The notes: generated from the sequence alone by a model not told the origin. A stretch of DNA of 64,000 nt from Streptomyces sp. NRRL F-5123 (GCF_000721495.1 NZ_JOHY01000040.1:3149-67148), one strand, 5' to 3'. Counted from the first letter of the stretch, positions 46,814 through 56,897 are shown. Numbers and translations: made by a program.

Positions 46814-48454
46814 ATGGCTCGCTTCAACACCCGCCGCACCGCCGCGGCAGCGGTCCGCTCGCCGGTGCGGACGACCGGGGAGAGGGCCGCGACGTACGAG
46901 GGCGCCTCCGGGTACGTACGGGACGCGCGGTCGGAGCTGTTCCTGCTCGCGGTGGGCAACTACGTGGGCCTCGCGACCTTCTACGAGCAGGGGGACGCGC
47001 GGGACGAGCGGTACACCGCGCTCGTACGGGAGTTGGCGGTCACCGATCCGGCGTGGACGGCGGCGCTGCTGGGCTGGCTGCGGCAGGAAGCCCACATGCG
47101 GACCGCATCGCTGGTGGGTGCGGCCGAGTACGTGCACGCGCGGCTCGCGGCGGGAGCGGACGCCGCCGCGGCGGAAGGCTCCGCCGCGCACCGGGCCGTC
47201 GTCGCGAGCGTGCTGCAACGCGCGGACGAGCCGGGCGAGTTGCTGGCGTACTGGACCTCGCGGTACGGGCGGCCCGTGCCGCAGCCCGTCAAGCGCGGCG
47301 TCGCGGACGCGGTGCGGCGGCTCTGGACCGAGCGGGCGCTGCTGCGCTACGACGCGGACGGCGCCGCCTTCCGCTTCGGCGACGTCCTGGAGCTGACGCA
47401 CCCGCGTCCGGCCGCGCCGTGGCAGGGCGACCTCTTCCGGTACGCCCTCGACCGGCGGCACGGGCGCAGCACCGAGATCCCCGAGACCCTGCGCACGGTA
47501 CGGGCGAGGGCCGAACTGCTGGCCGAACCCGTCGCGCGGCGACGCGAGTTGGTGGCATCCGGGACCGAGGAGGCCAGGGAGCGGCTCGCCGCGGCCGCCA
47601 TGTCCTGGGAGGCGCTCGCGGGCTGGCTGCAGGGCCCGATGGACGCGGCCGCGTGGGAGGCGGCGATCCCCGGCATGGGGGTCTTCGCCCTCGTGCGCAA
47701 CCTGCGGAATTTCGACGAGGCCGGGGTCGGTGACGCGGCGGCCGAGGAGGTCGCCCGCCGGCTGTCGGACCCGGCGGAGGTCGCGCGCTCCCGCATGCTG
47801 CCCTACCGTTTCTGGGCCGCGTACAAGCACACCGCGTCGCTGCGCTGGGCGGCCGCGCTGGAGCGGGCGCTGAACCTCTCGCTCGCCAACGTGCCTGCAC
47901 TGCGAGGCCGTTCGCTCATCCTGGTGGACCGCTCCCCCTCGATGTTCCCCGGCTACCCGTTCTCGACCGCGAACCGCTCCGACATCCCGCTCGCCGAGCA
48001 GGCGGCGGTGTTCGGCGCGGCGCTCGCGGTGCGGGCGCAGGCACCCACGCTCGTGGAGTTCGGGATCGCCAGCAGGGAGCTGCCGGTGCCGAGGGGCGGC
48101 AGCGTGCTGCGGCTCGTGGAGTCCTTCGGGCGGCACGACGGGACGGACATCCCGTCCGCGGTGAAGCAGCACTTCGACGGCCACGACCGGATCGTGGTGG
48201 TGACCGACGAGCAGACCCGCAAGGGCTGGCTCCCCTCCAACGGGGCCTCGCACGGCGGTATGCCGCCCACCGAGATAGACGCCCTCGTCCCCGCCGACGT
48301 GCCCGTCTACATGTGGAACATGGCCGGTTACGCCCCCGGCGCCACCCCGTCCGGCGGCGGCCGGCGGCACTCCTTCGGCGGGCTGACCGACCAGGCGTAC
48401 GGGATGATCGCGCTGCTGGAGTCCGGACGGGACGCCCACTGGCCCTGGGCCTGA
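46814..48454 (+). CDS. TROVE-domain (Ro60-like) RNA-binding protein
   Basis: 546 residues from ATG 46814 (CGGGAGG at 46798-46804). The N-terminal two thirds are HEAT-like helices of the TROVE ring: FLLAVGNYVGLATFYEQGDA, MRTASLVGAAEYVHARLAAG, GMGVFALVRNLRNFDEAGVG. The C-terminal part is a von Willebrand A-like domain with an incomplete MIDAS: LILVDRSPSMFPG, and IVVVTDEQTRKG. Such proteins bind small non-coding Y RNAs and misfolded RNA, and work with exonucleases in RNA quality control after stress. The 289-bp leader holds a small hairpin GCCCCCATGGGGC (about 46741-46753). Confidence 0.9.
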   Translation: MARFNTRRTAAAAVRSPVRTTGERAATYEGASGYVRDARSELFLLAVGNYVGLATFYEQGDARDERYTALVRELAVTDPAWTAALLGWLRQEAHMRTASLVGAAEYVHARLAAGADAAAAEGSAAHRAVVASVLQRADEPGELLAYWTSRYGRPVPQPVKRGVADAVRRLWTERALLRYDADGAAFRFGDVLELTHPRPAAPWQGDLFRYALDRRHGRSTEIPETLRTVRARAELLAEPVARRRELVASGTEEARERLAAAAMSWEALAGWLQGPMDAAAWEAAIPGMGVFALVRNLRNFDEAGVGDAAAEEVARRLSDPAEVARSRMLPYRFWAAYKHTASLRWAAALERALNLSLANVPALRGRSLILVDRSPSMFPGYPFSTANRSDIPLAEQAAVFGAALAVRAQAPTLVEFGIASRELPVPRGGSVLRLVESFGRHDGTDIPSAVKQHFDGHDRIVVVTDEQTRKGWLPSNGASHGGMPPTEIDALVPADVPVYMWNMAGYAPGATPSGGGRRHSFGGLTDQAYGMIALLESGRDAHWPWA

Positions 48455-48489
48455 CCCCTCGGCTCCGCTGCCCTGCCCGGGACGCGCGG

Positions 48490-48529
48490 CGGCCGCTCCG
48501 GTACGCGGGGAGGCGTACCGGAGCGGCCG
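48490..48529. terminator. Bidirectional terminator, 17-bp perfect stem
   Basis: CGGCCGCTCCGGTACGC at 48490-48506 and its exact reverse complement at 48513-48529 with a 6-nt loop, between the convergent TROVE and GH16 genes. Confidence 0.85.
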
Positions 48530-48562
48530 GAATGGCGTCCGCCGTGCGGTGGGGACCCGGGA

Positions 48563-50416
48563 TCAGGTGCCGTAGACCTGGAACTCCCAGAGCGAGTAGC
48601 CGTATTGCGTGGTGCGCGCGGTTCCGTACATCCGGACGTAGCGGCCGGTGCCGCTGACGTTCAGCGTCTGGGTGCCGCCGGTGCCCGCCGTCGTGCTGTA
48701 GATGCTCGTCCAGTTGGTGCCGTCGTTGGACGTCTGGATCTGGAACGACTTGGCCGCCGCCGTCTCCCAGTTGAGCACGACCTGGCTGACGGTGCGGCTC
48801 GCGCCGAGGTCGACCTGGAGCCACTGCGGGTCGGTGAAGCCGCTGGACCAGCGGGTGCCGGTGTTGCCGTCCACGGCCATGGGGGCGGTGAAGCTGCTGT
48901 TCTCGCTGGACGACGCGGTCGCGGTCTTCCCCTGCGAGAGCAGGGTGGCCTGGCCGGGGCCGCCCGGGTCGCCGCCGCCGGAGGACTGGGTGCCGAACAG
49001 GGCCAGTTCGTACAGCGAGTTGCCGTAACTCGAGGCTCTGGCGGTGGAGTAGACCCGGACGTATCTGGCCGTCGCGTTCAGGTTGGTGTCCTGGATGTCG
49101 GCCGGCGAGTTGTTGTTGCTGTAGACGGTGGTCCAGTTGCTGCCGTCGGTGGACGTCTGCAACTGGTAGGCGGACGACGCCGCCGCCTCCCAGGTCAGGG
49201 TCGCGTGGTTGAGGCTGTAGTTCTGGCCGAGGTCGACCTGCAGCCACTGCGGGTCGGAGAAGCCGCTCGACCAGCGGGTGGTGACGTCGCCGTCGGTGGC
49301 GTTGGAGGCCGGGAACTGCGCGCTCTCGTTGGACGACGACGTGGTCGGCCTGCCCTTGGCGATGTTCGTGCCGTGGTCGGGGGTCTTGTTGTAGACGGCC
49401 ACGTAGTCGACGTTCATCTGGCCGCCGGAGACCGTGGCGGCGTTGGGGCCGCCGCCGAAGGCCGCGGGGAAGCCGCCGCCGATCGCCAGGTCGAAGATGA
49501 TGTAGAAGCTGTGGTCGACCGCATTGGCCCAGGTCGCGGCGTCTACCTGGCCGGAGTTGACCGTGAAGTAGTTGGCGCCGTCGAGGTAGTAGCGGATCTG
49601 CTCGGGGGAGGTCGAGCGGTCGATCTCGACGGCGTAGGTGTGGTAGCCGGTCTGGCAGCCGGAGCAGGCGCGCTCGCCGCTGCCGATGCCGGTGGTCTCG
49701 TTGCAGGGGCCGCCGGAGCCGACACCGCAGTGCAGGGTGCCGAAGACGGAGCTGCGGCCGTTGATGTCCTCCATGATGTCGACCTCGCCGGAGCCCGGCC
49801 AGGTCACCCCGACGCGCAGCGGCGCGCCGAGCATCCAGAACGCGGGCCAGTAGCCCGCTCCGTTGGCGGTCGAGACGTTCGGCTGCTGGATCGACGCCTG
49901 CATCCGGACGACGCCGCCGGGCGGTGCCCCGAAGCCGTCCGCCTGCGTCTCGACGCGTCCGGACGTCCAGCCGGTGGCCGGGTCGCTGCCGTCGTGCAGG
50001 GCACGCAGCACCAGGTGGCCGTTGCCGTCGGTGTAGACGTTGGACGTGCTGTTGGTCATCGTCTCGATCTCACCGGTGCCGAACGTCCAGCCCGCGCCCG
50101 CGTCGTAGCGCCAGGTGTCGGTGTTCAGGCCGGTGTTGGCGGCGCCGTTGAAGTCGTCGCTCCAGGTGGTCGTGAAACCGGACGGAGCGGCGGGGACCGC
50201 CGAGGGGGCGACGGCCGCGGCCTGCACGGCGGGCTTCGCGGCAGCGGGCTTCGATGCGGTCGGCGCGGCCGAGGCCGGGCCGGATCCCGTGAAGGTGACC
50301 GCCGCCGTCGCGGCGGCGGCGAGCAGCCCCACGCCGACGCGGCGGAAGAGCCGTTGCGGGGTCTTGCTCGTCCTGCGCCGAATGCCCGAGATGTCTCTCA
50401 TGTCTGTCGTCGACAT
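48563..50416 (-). CDS. Secreted GH16-family glucanase with two discoidin-type modules
   Basis: 617 residues from ATG 50416. A twin-Arg-like start (RRVGVG then LLAAAATAAVTF) leads to an export signal ending ASA near 50. The GH16 domain spans residues 80-340: catalytic motif GEVDIMED with E211 (nucleophile), D213 and E216 (acid/base), and YWPAFWML before it. Two F5/8-type (CBM32-like) modules follow at about 355-475 and 490-617, each with WSSGF(S/T)DPQWLQVDLG and ending in YVRVYST or YVRMYGT; the modules are near-duplicates. It cleaves beta-1,3(4)-glucans outside the cell. A perfect CebR/LacI-type palindrome lies upstream. Confidence 0.93.
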   Translation of the reverse strand: MSTTDMRDISGIRRRTSKTPQRLFRRVGVGLLAAAATAAVTFTGSGPASAAPTASKPAAAKPAVQAAAVAPSAVPAAPSGFTTTWSDDFNGAANTGLNTDTWRYDAGAGWTFGTGEIETMTNSTSNVYTDGNGHLVLRALHDGSDPATGWTSGRVETQADGFGAPPGGVVRMQASIQQPNVSTANGAGYWPAFWMLGAPLRVGVTWPGSGEVDIMEDINGRSSVFGTLHCGVGSGGPCNETTGIGSGERACSGCQTGYHTYAVEIDRSTSPEQIRYYLDGANYFTVNSGQVDAATWANAVDHSFYIIFDLAIGGGFPAAFGGGPNAATVSGGQMNVDYVAVYNKTPDHGTNIAKGRPTTSSSNESAQFPASNATDGDVTTRWSSGFSDPQWLQVDLGQNYSLNHATLTWEAAASSAYQLQTSTDGSNWTTVYSNNNSPADIQDTNLNATARYVRVYSTARASSYGNSLYELALFGTQSSGGGDPGGPGQATLLSQGKTATASSSENSSFTAPMAVDGNTGTRWSSGFTDPQWLQVDLGASRTVSQVVLNWETAAAKSFQIQTSNDGTNWTSIYSTTAGTGGTQTLNVSGTGRYVRMYGTARTTQYGYSLWEFQVYGT

Positions 50417-50871
50417 GCGGAACGTACTCCTTCTCCTGTGGGGGGCGGCAGCGCAACTGGCGTGACGCGCTGCCGGGTTGGGGAGTTCTGAGAGCGCTCT
50501 CAGCGAGAGTCCCGTCCCGCATCCGGCGTGTCAAGATAACCGGCAACGTTTACGGAACGAACCCGCCGCCCCGAACGTCCATACGATCGAGGCAACCGAA
50601 CGGGCCGGGTCGGCGGTTCAACGGTCAGGGGCGCCGGCACCGCCGGGCCGCAGGCGGCGTCAGCGGTACGTGCGGCAGCTCACCCGTGAACCGACGCTTC
50701 GGACGCGGCGGTGATGGAAAGAGTCGGGAAGGCGGTCCGGGCGGGGGCAGGAGCCGCCCTGGTCAGGTCGCGCACAGGAACGTGACGTATCAGTCATGCA
50801 ACAGCCGCAACCACGGACCGGGAATGCGGTCTCCTAGAGTGCGACCTTTGCGGAAATGGGGAGACACGAAA
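50417..50871. other. Divergent regulatory region, no gene
   Basis: No supported coding sequence between the GH16 and L,D-transpeptidase genes. It carries the 14-bp operator at 50489-50502 and the leaders and promoters of both genes. Confidence 0.6.
50489..50502. promoter_or_regulatory. LacI/CebR-type operator upstream of GH16
   Basis: TGAGAGCGCTCTCA is a perfect 14-bp palindrome, one substitution per half from TGGGAGCGCTCCCA, the site of CebR/CelR regulators of cellulose use in actinobacteria. It lies about 75 nt upstream of the GH16 start, so release by an oligosaccharide is the likely mode of induction. Confidence 0.8.
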
Positions 50872-50874
50872 GTG

Positions 50875-52203
50875 ATGACGGAGAAGACGGCGGCAGACAC
50901 CGCCACCGGGGCGGAGGCGGCCGCGCCTGACGGCTGGGCAACCCGGGCGATATCGGGCACTTCGCGGATATTCGGCGCCCGCGGGCGGCGCGTCCGGCAC
51001 GGCATGACGGCACTCGCGCTCGGCGCGGTCCTGCTCGGCGCGGCGGCCTGCGGCGGCAACGCGGACGCGCACTCCGACTCGTCGGACGGCAAGAACGGCT
51101 CCGCCGCCCAGGGCCAGACCGCGGACAACGCCTCGCAGGCCAAGCTCACCGTGACCCCGGCGAACGGCGCGACCGGCGTCGACACGTCCGGCGCGCTCAG
51201 GGTCGCGGCCGCGCAGGGCAAGCTCACCAAGGTCGCGGTGACGGCGAAGGACGGCACCGCGGTCGACGGGACGATCTCCGCGGACGGCGCCACCTGGACG
51301 CCGAAGAGCAACCTGCGCACCGGCACGCAGTACGCGGTCGCCGCGACCGCGACGGACGCCAAGGGCAAGCAGGCCACCACCCAGTCGTCCTTCACCACCT
51401 TGACCCCCAGCGCCTCGGCGGCCAACTTCGGCAACTTCAACGTCGCCGCGAACGCCACGTACGGCGTCGGCATGGAGGTGTCGATCCACTTCAGCAAGGC
51501 GGTCACCAACCAGGCCGACGTGCGGCACGCGATCACCGTCACCGCCGAGCCGAACGTGCCCGTCGAGGGCCACTGGTTCAGCGCGCAGCGCCTGGACTTC
51601 CGGCCCGACGCCTACTGGGCGCCCGGCACCAAGGTCACGCTGCACCTGAAGCTGGACGGCGTGAAGATGTCCAAGACGACCTACGGCAAGCAGTACAAGG
51701 ACGTCAGCTTCACGATCGGCCGCTCGCAGACCTCGGTCGCCGACAACAAGGCGAAGACGCTGACCGTCTACCGCGACGGCAAGGTGCTGCGCACCCTGCC
51801 CGCGAGCCTCGGCGACGCGCAGCACACCACCTACAACGGCAAGATGGTGATCGAGGAGAAGTCCAAGGTGGTGGACATGGACTCGCAGACCGTGGGTCTG
51901 GGCAACGCCTACCACATCAAGGACGTCCCGCACGGCATGCGGCTCTCCGACTCCGGCACCTTCGCGCACGGCAACTACTGGCGCCCGGTGTCCACCTTCG
52001 GGCACGAGAACACCAGCCACGGCTGCGTCGGCCTGCACGACGTCAAGGGCGGCAACGACCCGAGCACCCCGGCCGCGTGGTTCTACAACAACTCGCTGAT
52101 CGGCGACGTCGTGACGGTCGTCAACTCGCCGGACAAGACCATCCAGCCCGACAACGGTCTCAACGGCTGGAACATGTCCTGGGCGAACTGGGTCGAGCAC
52201 TGA
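50875..52203 (+). CDS. L,D-transpeptidase lipoprotein
   Basis: 442 residues from ATG 50875; GTG 50872 is in frame and slightly better spaced from GGGGAG (50858-50863). Signal: a long basic start, then MTALALGAVLLGAAACGG, with lipidation at the Cys near residue 60. Two Ig-like domains follow (VTPANGATGVDTSGALRVAA; then the strand-rich part with VHISFSK-like text), and the YkuD catalytic domain at about 290-420 holds H-x-S-H-G-C-V-G-L (NTSHGCVGLHD). The enzyme forms 3-3 cross-links between mDAP residues in peptidoglycan, as the LdtMt2 type does. A clear terminator follows. Confidence 0.93.
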   Translation: MTEKTAADTATGAEAAAPDGWATRAISGTSRIFGARGRRVRHGMTALALGAVLLGAAACGGNADAHSDSSDGKNGSAAQGQTADNASQAKLTVTPANGATGVDTSGALRVAAAQGKLTKVAVTAKDGTAVDGTISADGATWTPKSNLRTGTQYAVAATATDAKGKQATTQSSFTTLTPSASAANFGNFNVAANATYGVGMEVSIHFSKAVTNQADVRHAITVTAEPNVPVEGHWFSAQRLDFRPDAYWAPGTKVTLHLKLDGVKMSKTTYGKQYKDVSFTIGRSQTSVADNKAKTLTVYRDGKVLRTLPASLGDAQHTTYNGKMVIEEKSKVVDMDSQTVGLGNAYHIKDVPHGMRLSDSGTFAHGNYWRPVSTFGHENTSHGCVGLHDVKGGNDPSTPAAWFYNNSLIGDVVTVVNSPDKTIQPDNGLNGWNMSWANWVEH

Positions 52204-52257
52204 GCAACCCCCGGGTCCCCTGACCCTTGAGGCCCCTCCGGCCTCCCCCCTTGCCGC

Positions 52258-52310
52258 AACCCCGCAGGCCCCGCCCCGCGCCCACCGCGCCGGACGGGGC
52301 CTGCGGGGTT
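52258..52310 (+). terminator. Terminator of the L,D-transpeptidase gene
   Basis: AACCCCGCAGGCCCCG (52258-52273) and its exact reverse complement (52295-52310), 16-bp arms with a 21-nt loop. Confidence 0.85.
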
Positions 52311-52358
52311 CCGCGTGGGGGCGTACGGGCAGGGATACGCGCACGGGGGCGTCCCCGG

Positions 52359-52970
52359 CTACGGCGCCGGTATCGGCTCCTCCGCGGCCGGGAAGCCGAG
52401 GGCGTCGAGCAAGTCGCAGAACAGCTCCTCCGCGAAGGGCTCCGGCTTTGAACGCAGCAGCGCCTCGATCGCTGCGACCTCCACACCCGAGCCGAAGCCG
52501 GCCTCCACCGCCCAGGCGAGCGCGTCCCGCGCGTCTTGGGGAACATCGGCGTCGAACTCGGCGACCTTGCGGGCGATCGCCTCCGCGCACTGGGCCGAGG
52601 AGTACCAGTGGATCGGGTCGGCCTCCAGATCGTCCGGCGGCTCGACGCGCAGCGCCGCCGCGCTCTCCATGCCCACAGTCGCCGCCCATTCCCGGCCGCT
52701 CGGGGTCAGCCCGCGGATGTAGACGACGTCGCTGTCGTACACGTACCCCAGGCACGCCGGGGCGGCGGACCCCTCGACGATCTCGCGCAGTGTCTCCTCG
52801 TCCCAGTAGTCCCCGCCGACGGCGGCCGTCCGCCACCCGCCGGACCGCGGCCACCACTCGCCGCGCTCGGCCAGCTCCTCCAAGACCTCCTCCTGCAGCG
52901 TGTCGAAGACCTCCGCCTCCGCCAACGGCCGCTCGCTGCGGCAGAAGACCAGCGTCCCCGAGAAACCCAT
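52359..52970 (-). CDS. Hypothetical protein
   Basis: 203 residues from ATG 52970 (GGGGTGGGG upstream). Begins MGFSGTLVFCRSERPLAEAE and has WRTAAVGGDYWDEETLREIV, CLGYVYDSDVVYIRGLTPSG, WYSSAQCAEAIARKVAEFD and a negative C terminus. It is acidic, soluble, with no signal or membrane helix. The pattern is that of a common Streptomyces protein of unknown role; possibly an immunity or SUKH-like fold, but I cannot show that. Confidence 0.75.
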   Translation of the reverse strand: MGFSGTLVFCRSERPLAEAEVFDTLQEEVLEELAERGEWWPRSGGWRTAAVGGDYWDEETLREIVEGSAAPACLGYVYDSDVVYIRGLTPSGREWAATVGMESAAALRVEPPDDLEADPIHWYSSAQCAEAIARKVAEFDADVPQDARDALAWAVEAGFGSGVEVAAIEALLRSKPEPFAEELFCDLLDALGFPAAEEPIPAP

Positions 52971-53050
52971 GTGCCCCACCCCTGAGATCGTTCCGTCCTC
53001 CCGACGGTAGGGGTGGGGTCTGACACAGGCCCTGACCGGCAGCGGAACGG

Positions 53051-55465
53051 CTACGGACGGGCACGGTTCCGGGTCAGGTGGAGGAGGACGGGGACGGTTG
53101 TCGCCGCCGTCGCGGCTGCCGCGCACACCGCGGTGGTGAGGGCCAGTTCGGGCCAGGGGAGGGTCAGGGGGTGGGGGGCGGCGAGGCGGGTCAGGGCGGC
53201 GTGGAGGGTGGCGAGGTCGAGGGCTGCCGTCAGGAGGCCGAGGGTGGCGCCGACCGCGACGGGGAGGAGGGATTCCGCCGCGGTCAGGCGGAGGAGTTGG
53301 AGTCGGGTCGCGCCGGAGTGGCGGAGCAGGGTCAGCTCGCGGGTGCGGGCGGCGGTGGACATCGCCTGGGCGGTCGCGAGGGCGAGGGTGGCGTAGAGGA
53401 GGGCGATGCCCAAGGTCAGGGCGAGGCCGAGGCGGGTGGCCGCGGTGGCGTGCGGGGCGGTCGACCGTACCCACGCGGGGCCGGTGAGGAGGTCGGCGCC
53501 CGGCACCGCGCGGCGCAGTGCCGCCGTGACCGCTGCCGGGGATGCACCCGGGGCGAGGCGGATGCGGACCAGGGCGGGGGCCGCCCCGGGCGGGGCGTTG
53601 CGCGGGGTGAGGTAGACGCCGTTGTCGCCGGTGCCCTCCGCCAGGACGGCGGCGATCCGCAGCCGCCGCGGGGTGCCGTCGGCGAGCCATACGGTCACGG
53701 ACTCGCCCACGGTGTGCCGCTGCCACTCGGCGTTGACGACGATCGAGCCGTCGTCGAGGTCGGCGAGGCGGCCCGCGACGACCGGCAGCCGTACGGTGTC
53801 CGGCAGCGTCGCCGGGTCAACGGCCCAACCCTGCGCGCGGATCAGGGCAACCCCGTCCTCAAGAGTGGTGACTGACAAAGCGGTTGCCGCCGAAGCGGTG
53901 CGGACGCCGGGCGTTCTGCGGACGCGGGCCAGCTCGGCGGTGTCCAGGCCGCCCGCCGCCGTCAGGACGAGGTCGGCGGTCGTCGCGCGGGCGATCTCCG
54001 CGGACTTCGCGGCGTTCACGGTCGCCACCGCGCCGGGCAGCGCGCCCGCGAGCGCCACCATCGCCACGACCGGCGCCGCCACCGCGGCCGTGCGCCGGGC
54101 CGCCGCGGCGGCCTGCGCCCGCACGAGCCTGCCGCGCGCGCCCAGCAGCCGCAGCAACGGCCGTACCAGCGCGGGCGAGAGCGCCGCCGCGGCGGCGACC
54201 AGCAGCATCGGGCGGGACACGTAGGACTTGCGGTGCAGCAGGTCGGCGGGGTCGGCGAACAGGGAGTACGCGGCCAGGCCGAGGGCCGCCGCCAGCAGCG
54301 CGCCGCCCGCGAGGGCGCGGCCCCGGGTCAGGGCGCGGACCTGCGTGTCCGCCTCCCGCAGGGCCTCCGCCGGTGCGGTGCGGCCCGCGCGCCAGGACGC
54401 GGCCGCGCTGCCGCACAGCGCGGCGGCGACCTCGGTGGCCATCGCCGTGGGGTACGGCCACACGTGGCCGCGCCCGTCCGCGGCGAACCAGGCGGGCGCC
54501 AGGCCGCCGTTGACCATCCAGCGGGCCAACGCGCTTGCTCCGTACGCCCCACCGAGCGCGCAGCCCGCCGCGGCGGCCGGGATCGCGAGGAGCAGCTGCT
54601 CGGTCAGGACGCGGCGGCGCAGCCGGCCCGCGGTCGCGCCCGCGAGCCGTAGCAGCCCGAACTCCCGGCGGCGCGCCGCCACCGCGAGGGCCGTCACGGA
54701 CGACACGGCGAACACCACGACGAAGCCGGTCACGCCGGCGGCCGTGCCGAGGACGACCTCCACGCCGGTCAGGGCGGTACGGTCCGCCGCCGCGTCGGGG
54801 TCGGCGGCGCGTTTGGCTCCGCCGGTCAGCACGGTCGGCCCGGTCGCGCCGGGGGCGGTCGCGCTGACCGCGCGGCGGACGGCGGTGGGGTCGGCGTCGA
54901 CCGCCACCTGGCGTGTGGCCGACACGAGTTGGGCGGCTCGCGCGTCCGTGAAGAAGAGGGCGTTCTCGAAGGAGCGGTGCGGGGGTGCCACGGTGCCGAC
55001 GACGTGCAACGTGCCCTGTCCGGTGCGGAGGGTGGTGCCCGGCGCGGGCCAACTGCCGCTGGCTGCGACCTCGTCGGGAGCCTGCGGTGCCCGGCCGGCG
55101 GTGAGCCGGTAGCCGCCGAGCGGGGCGGTGGACCACGGGTGGCCCGTGAGGTTGGCTGCGCCGCTCGCCGTCCGTACGGCGAAGGAGCGGTCCTCGACCA
55201 CGGGGCCGAGTGCCCTCAACTCCGTGAGCAGGGCCGGCGGGAGGGGCCGCGGCTCCGGGAGGGCGGTGGTGCGGGTGCCGTGCTCGGTGGGTACGCGCAG
55301 GGTGGCGTCGCCCCTGACCACGACGCGGGCGTGGGCGAACCGCTCCGGGCCCGTGGTCGGGGGGCCGGCGAGCGCGCCGGCGAGCGCTTGGAGCAGGGCG
55401 CACATGAGCGTGCCGCCGGCGATGAGGGCCACCACGGTGGCCCAGCGGGAGCGGGATGAGGTCAC
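53051..55465 (-). CDS. FtsX-type ABC exporter permease
   Basis: About 804 residues from GTG 55465. TM1 [20 protein letters not shown], then a large periplasm-side (MacB-PCD-like) domain, then a cluster [40 protein letters not shown] (coupling segment), and a second set of helices ending [13 protein letters not shown]. Two FtsX cores and about ten helices in total, the usual form for peptide-antibiotic exporters in actinobacteria. The ribosome site is weak, and the gene lies 750 nt from its ATP-binding partner with a minisatellite between. An N-terminal extension through that repeat stays open but is not credited. Confidence 0.88.
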   Translation of the reverse strand: MTSSRSRWATVVALIAGGTLMCALLQALAGALAGPPTTGPERFAHARVVVRGDATLRVPTEHGTRTTALPEPRPLPPALLTELRALGPVVEDRSFAVRTASGAANLTGHPWSTAPLGGYRLTAGRAPQAPDEVAASGSWPAPGTTLRTGQGTLHVVGTVAPPHRSFENALFFTDARAAQLVSATRQVAVDADPTAVRRAVSATAPGATGPTVLTGGAKRAADPDAAADRTALTGVEVVLGTAAGVTGFVVVFAVSSVTALAVAARRREFGLLRLAGATAGRLRRRVLTEQLLLAIPAAAAGCALGGAYGASALARWMVNGGLAPAWFAADGRGHVWPYPTAMATEVAAALCGSAAASWRAGRTAPAEALREADTQVRALTRGRALAGGALLAAALGLAAYSLFADPADLLHRKSYVSRPMLLVAAAAALSPALVRPLLRLLGARGRLVRAQAAAAARRTAAVAAPVVAMVALAGALPGAVATVNAAKSAEIARATTADLVLTAAGGLDTAELARVRRTPGVRTASAATALSVTTLEDGVALIRAQGWAVDPATLPDTVRLPVVAGRLADLDDGSIVVNAEWQRHTVGESVTVWLADGTPRRLRIAAVLAEGTGDNGVYLTPRNAPPGAAPALVRIRLAPGASPAAVTAALRRAVPGADLLTGPAWVRSTAPHATAATRLGLALTLGIALLYATLALATAQAMSTAARTRELTLLRHSGATRLQLLRLTAAESLLPVAVGATLGLLTAALDLATLHAALTRLAAPHPLTLPWPELALTTAVCAAAATAATTVPVLLHLTRNRARP

Positions 55466-55510
55466 GAGGTCACCGCCCCGCGGGTCGCGCTTGCCGCGCG
55501 GGGAGCGGTT

Positions 55511-55744
55511 CGCCCGCGGGCCGGCGGGACCTGGACGGCTCCCCCGCGGGCCGGCGAGACCTGAGCAGTTCCCCCGCGGGCCAGCTGAGTGGTTCCCCCG
55601 CGGGCCGGCGGGACCTGGACGGCTCCCCCGCGGGCCGGCGGAACCTGAACGGCTCCACTGCGGGCCGGCGAGACCCGAGCCGTTCCCCCGCGGGCCGGCG
55701 AGACCCGAGCCGTTCCCCCGCGGGCCGGCGGGACCTGAGCGCGC
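55511..55744. repeat. 30-nt minisatellite
   Basis: Eight units, each starting CCCCCGCGGGCCGGCG or a near copy, begin at 55511, 55541, 55571, 55595, 55625, 55655, 55685 and 55715. All are 30 nt apart except one 24-nt step. Units differ by a few bases. The 24-nt unit loses 6 nt, so the reading frame is kept in every frame of the minus strand. Confidence 0.9.
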
Positions 55745-56147
55745 AGCTCCCCGCGCCCCTGACCCCGCGGGCTGCCGCATTCGCTGTGCCCGGGACCTTC
55801 CCCCGTCATGTGGCTTGTCGCGCAGTTCTCTCCCAGAGCTTCGCCTGGGAGGTACCCCCACGCGCCCCCGGCGTATCCGGCGGGGCATCGCGCCTCTGTC
55901 CGGGGGTGGGTCGGGTGCCGCCTCGGGGGTACCTCCTCGGAATGCGCGTCCGGCCTCTTCCGTGGTCGGCAAGGGAGTGAGTGCGCATTCCTCCGGGGGC
56001 ACCCCCGAACCGTCCCCCTCCCGACGCGTTGGCGGCGCCCCGCCGGTGGGTGGTCGACGGTGGGCGGGACGGCGGGCGCTGTCCCGTAGCGGGGGCCACC
56101 GCCGCCCGAGAGGGCGAGCGTTGTCAGGGGCGCGGAAAACTGCGCGA
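55739..56147. mobile_element. MITE-like element with 24-bp imperfect terminal inverted repeats
   Basis: The ends GCGCGCAGCTCCCCGCGC (55739 on) and TCAGGGGCGCGG AAAACTGCGCG (56124 on) are inverted copies with 20 of 24 positions equal. They match the GGGGCGCGGGGAACTGCGCGA-type repeat scattered between Streptomyces genes. Inside there is no transposase; it lies between the two ABC genes and contains many short palindromes such as GGGGGTACC. Confidence 0.5.
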
Positions 56148-56213
56148 CCAGCCCGCCCGAGAGCGGCACTCCGCCGCCGGCGGTAAGCGGGCCCCGGCAG
56201 CCCCCCGCAGGGG

Positions 56214-56897
56214 TCAGCACGACGGGTCCTGCGTCACTCGGCCCGCCGTCAGGGCGATGGTGCGGGTCACGTACGGCGCGGCAGCGGCTGGGGAGTGGGT
56301 GATCATCACTACCGTGCGGCCCGCGAGGGCGATGCCGCGGAGGAGGGTGAGGACGTGCTCGGCCGCGGGGTTGTCGAGCGCGGCCGTGGGCTCGTCGGCG
56401 AAGAGGACGGCGGGGCGGGTGACGAAGGCGCGGGCGAGGGCGACGCGTTGCTGCTGGCCGCCGGAGAGGTGGGCGGGGCGGTGGTGGGCGCGGTCGGCGA
56501 GGCCCACCGCGGCGAGGGCCTCGTGGACGGCGCCGGGGGCGGGGCGGCGGCCCGCGAGGCGGAGGGGGAGGGCGACGTTCTGCGCCGCGGTGAGCCCGGG
56601 GAGCAGGTTGTAGGCCTGGAAGACGAAGCCGATGCGTTCGCGGCGCAGCCGCGTGAGGCGGGCGTCGCGGAGCCGCGTGAGGTCGTTGCCGTCGAGCACG
56701 ACCCGTCCGGCTGTGGGGCGTTCGAGTCCTGCCGCGCAGTGCAGCAGTGTGGTCTTGCCGGAGCCGGAGGGGCCGGTGACCGCGGTGAAGGTGCCGCGGG
56801 CGAAGCGCAGGGACACCTTGTCGAGGGCCGTCACCGTACCCCCGGCGGCCGGGTAGGTCCGGCTGACCTCGTGGAGGGTGAGCACGTCGTCGTTCAT
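56214..56897 (-). CDS. ABC transporter ATP-binding protein
   Basis: 227 residues from ATG 56897. MacB/LolD type: Walker A GPSGSGKTT at about 40, Q-loop FQAYNLLPGL, signature LSGGQQQRVALARAF at about 145, Walker B VLFADEPTAALD, H-loop ITHSPAAAA. It powers the FtsX permease encoded 750 nt downstream. Divergent from a histidine kinase gene, with a near-palindromic site between. Confidence 0.95.
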   Translation of the reverse strand: MNDDVLTLHEVSRTYPAAGGTVTALDKVSLRFARGTFTAVTGPSGSGKTTLLHCAAGLERPTAGRVVLDGNDLTRLRDARLTRLRRERIGFVFQAYNLLPGLTAAQNVALPLRLAGRRPAPGAVHEALAAVGLADRAHHRPAHLSGGQQQRVALARAFVTRPAVLFADEPTAALDNPAAEHVLTLLRGIALAGRTVVMITHSPAAAAPYVTRTIALTAGRVTQDPSC

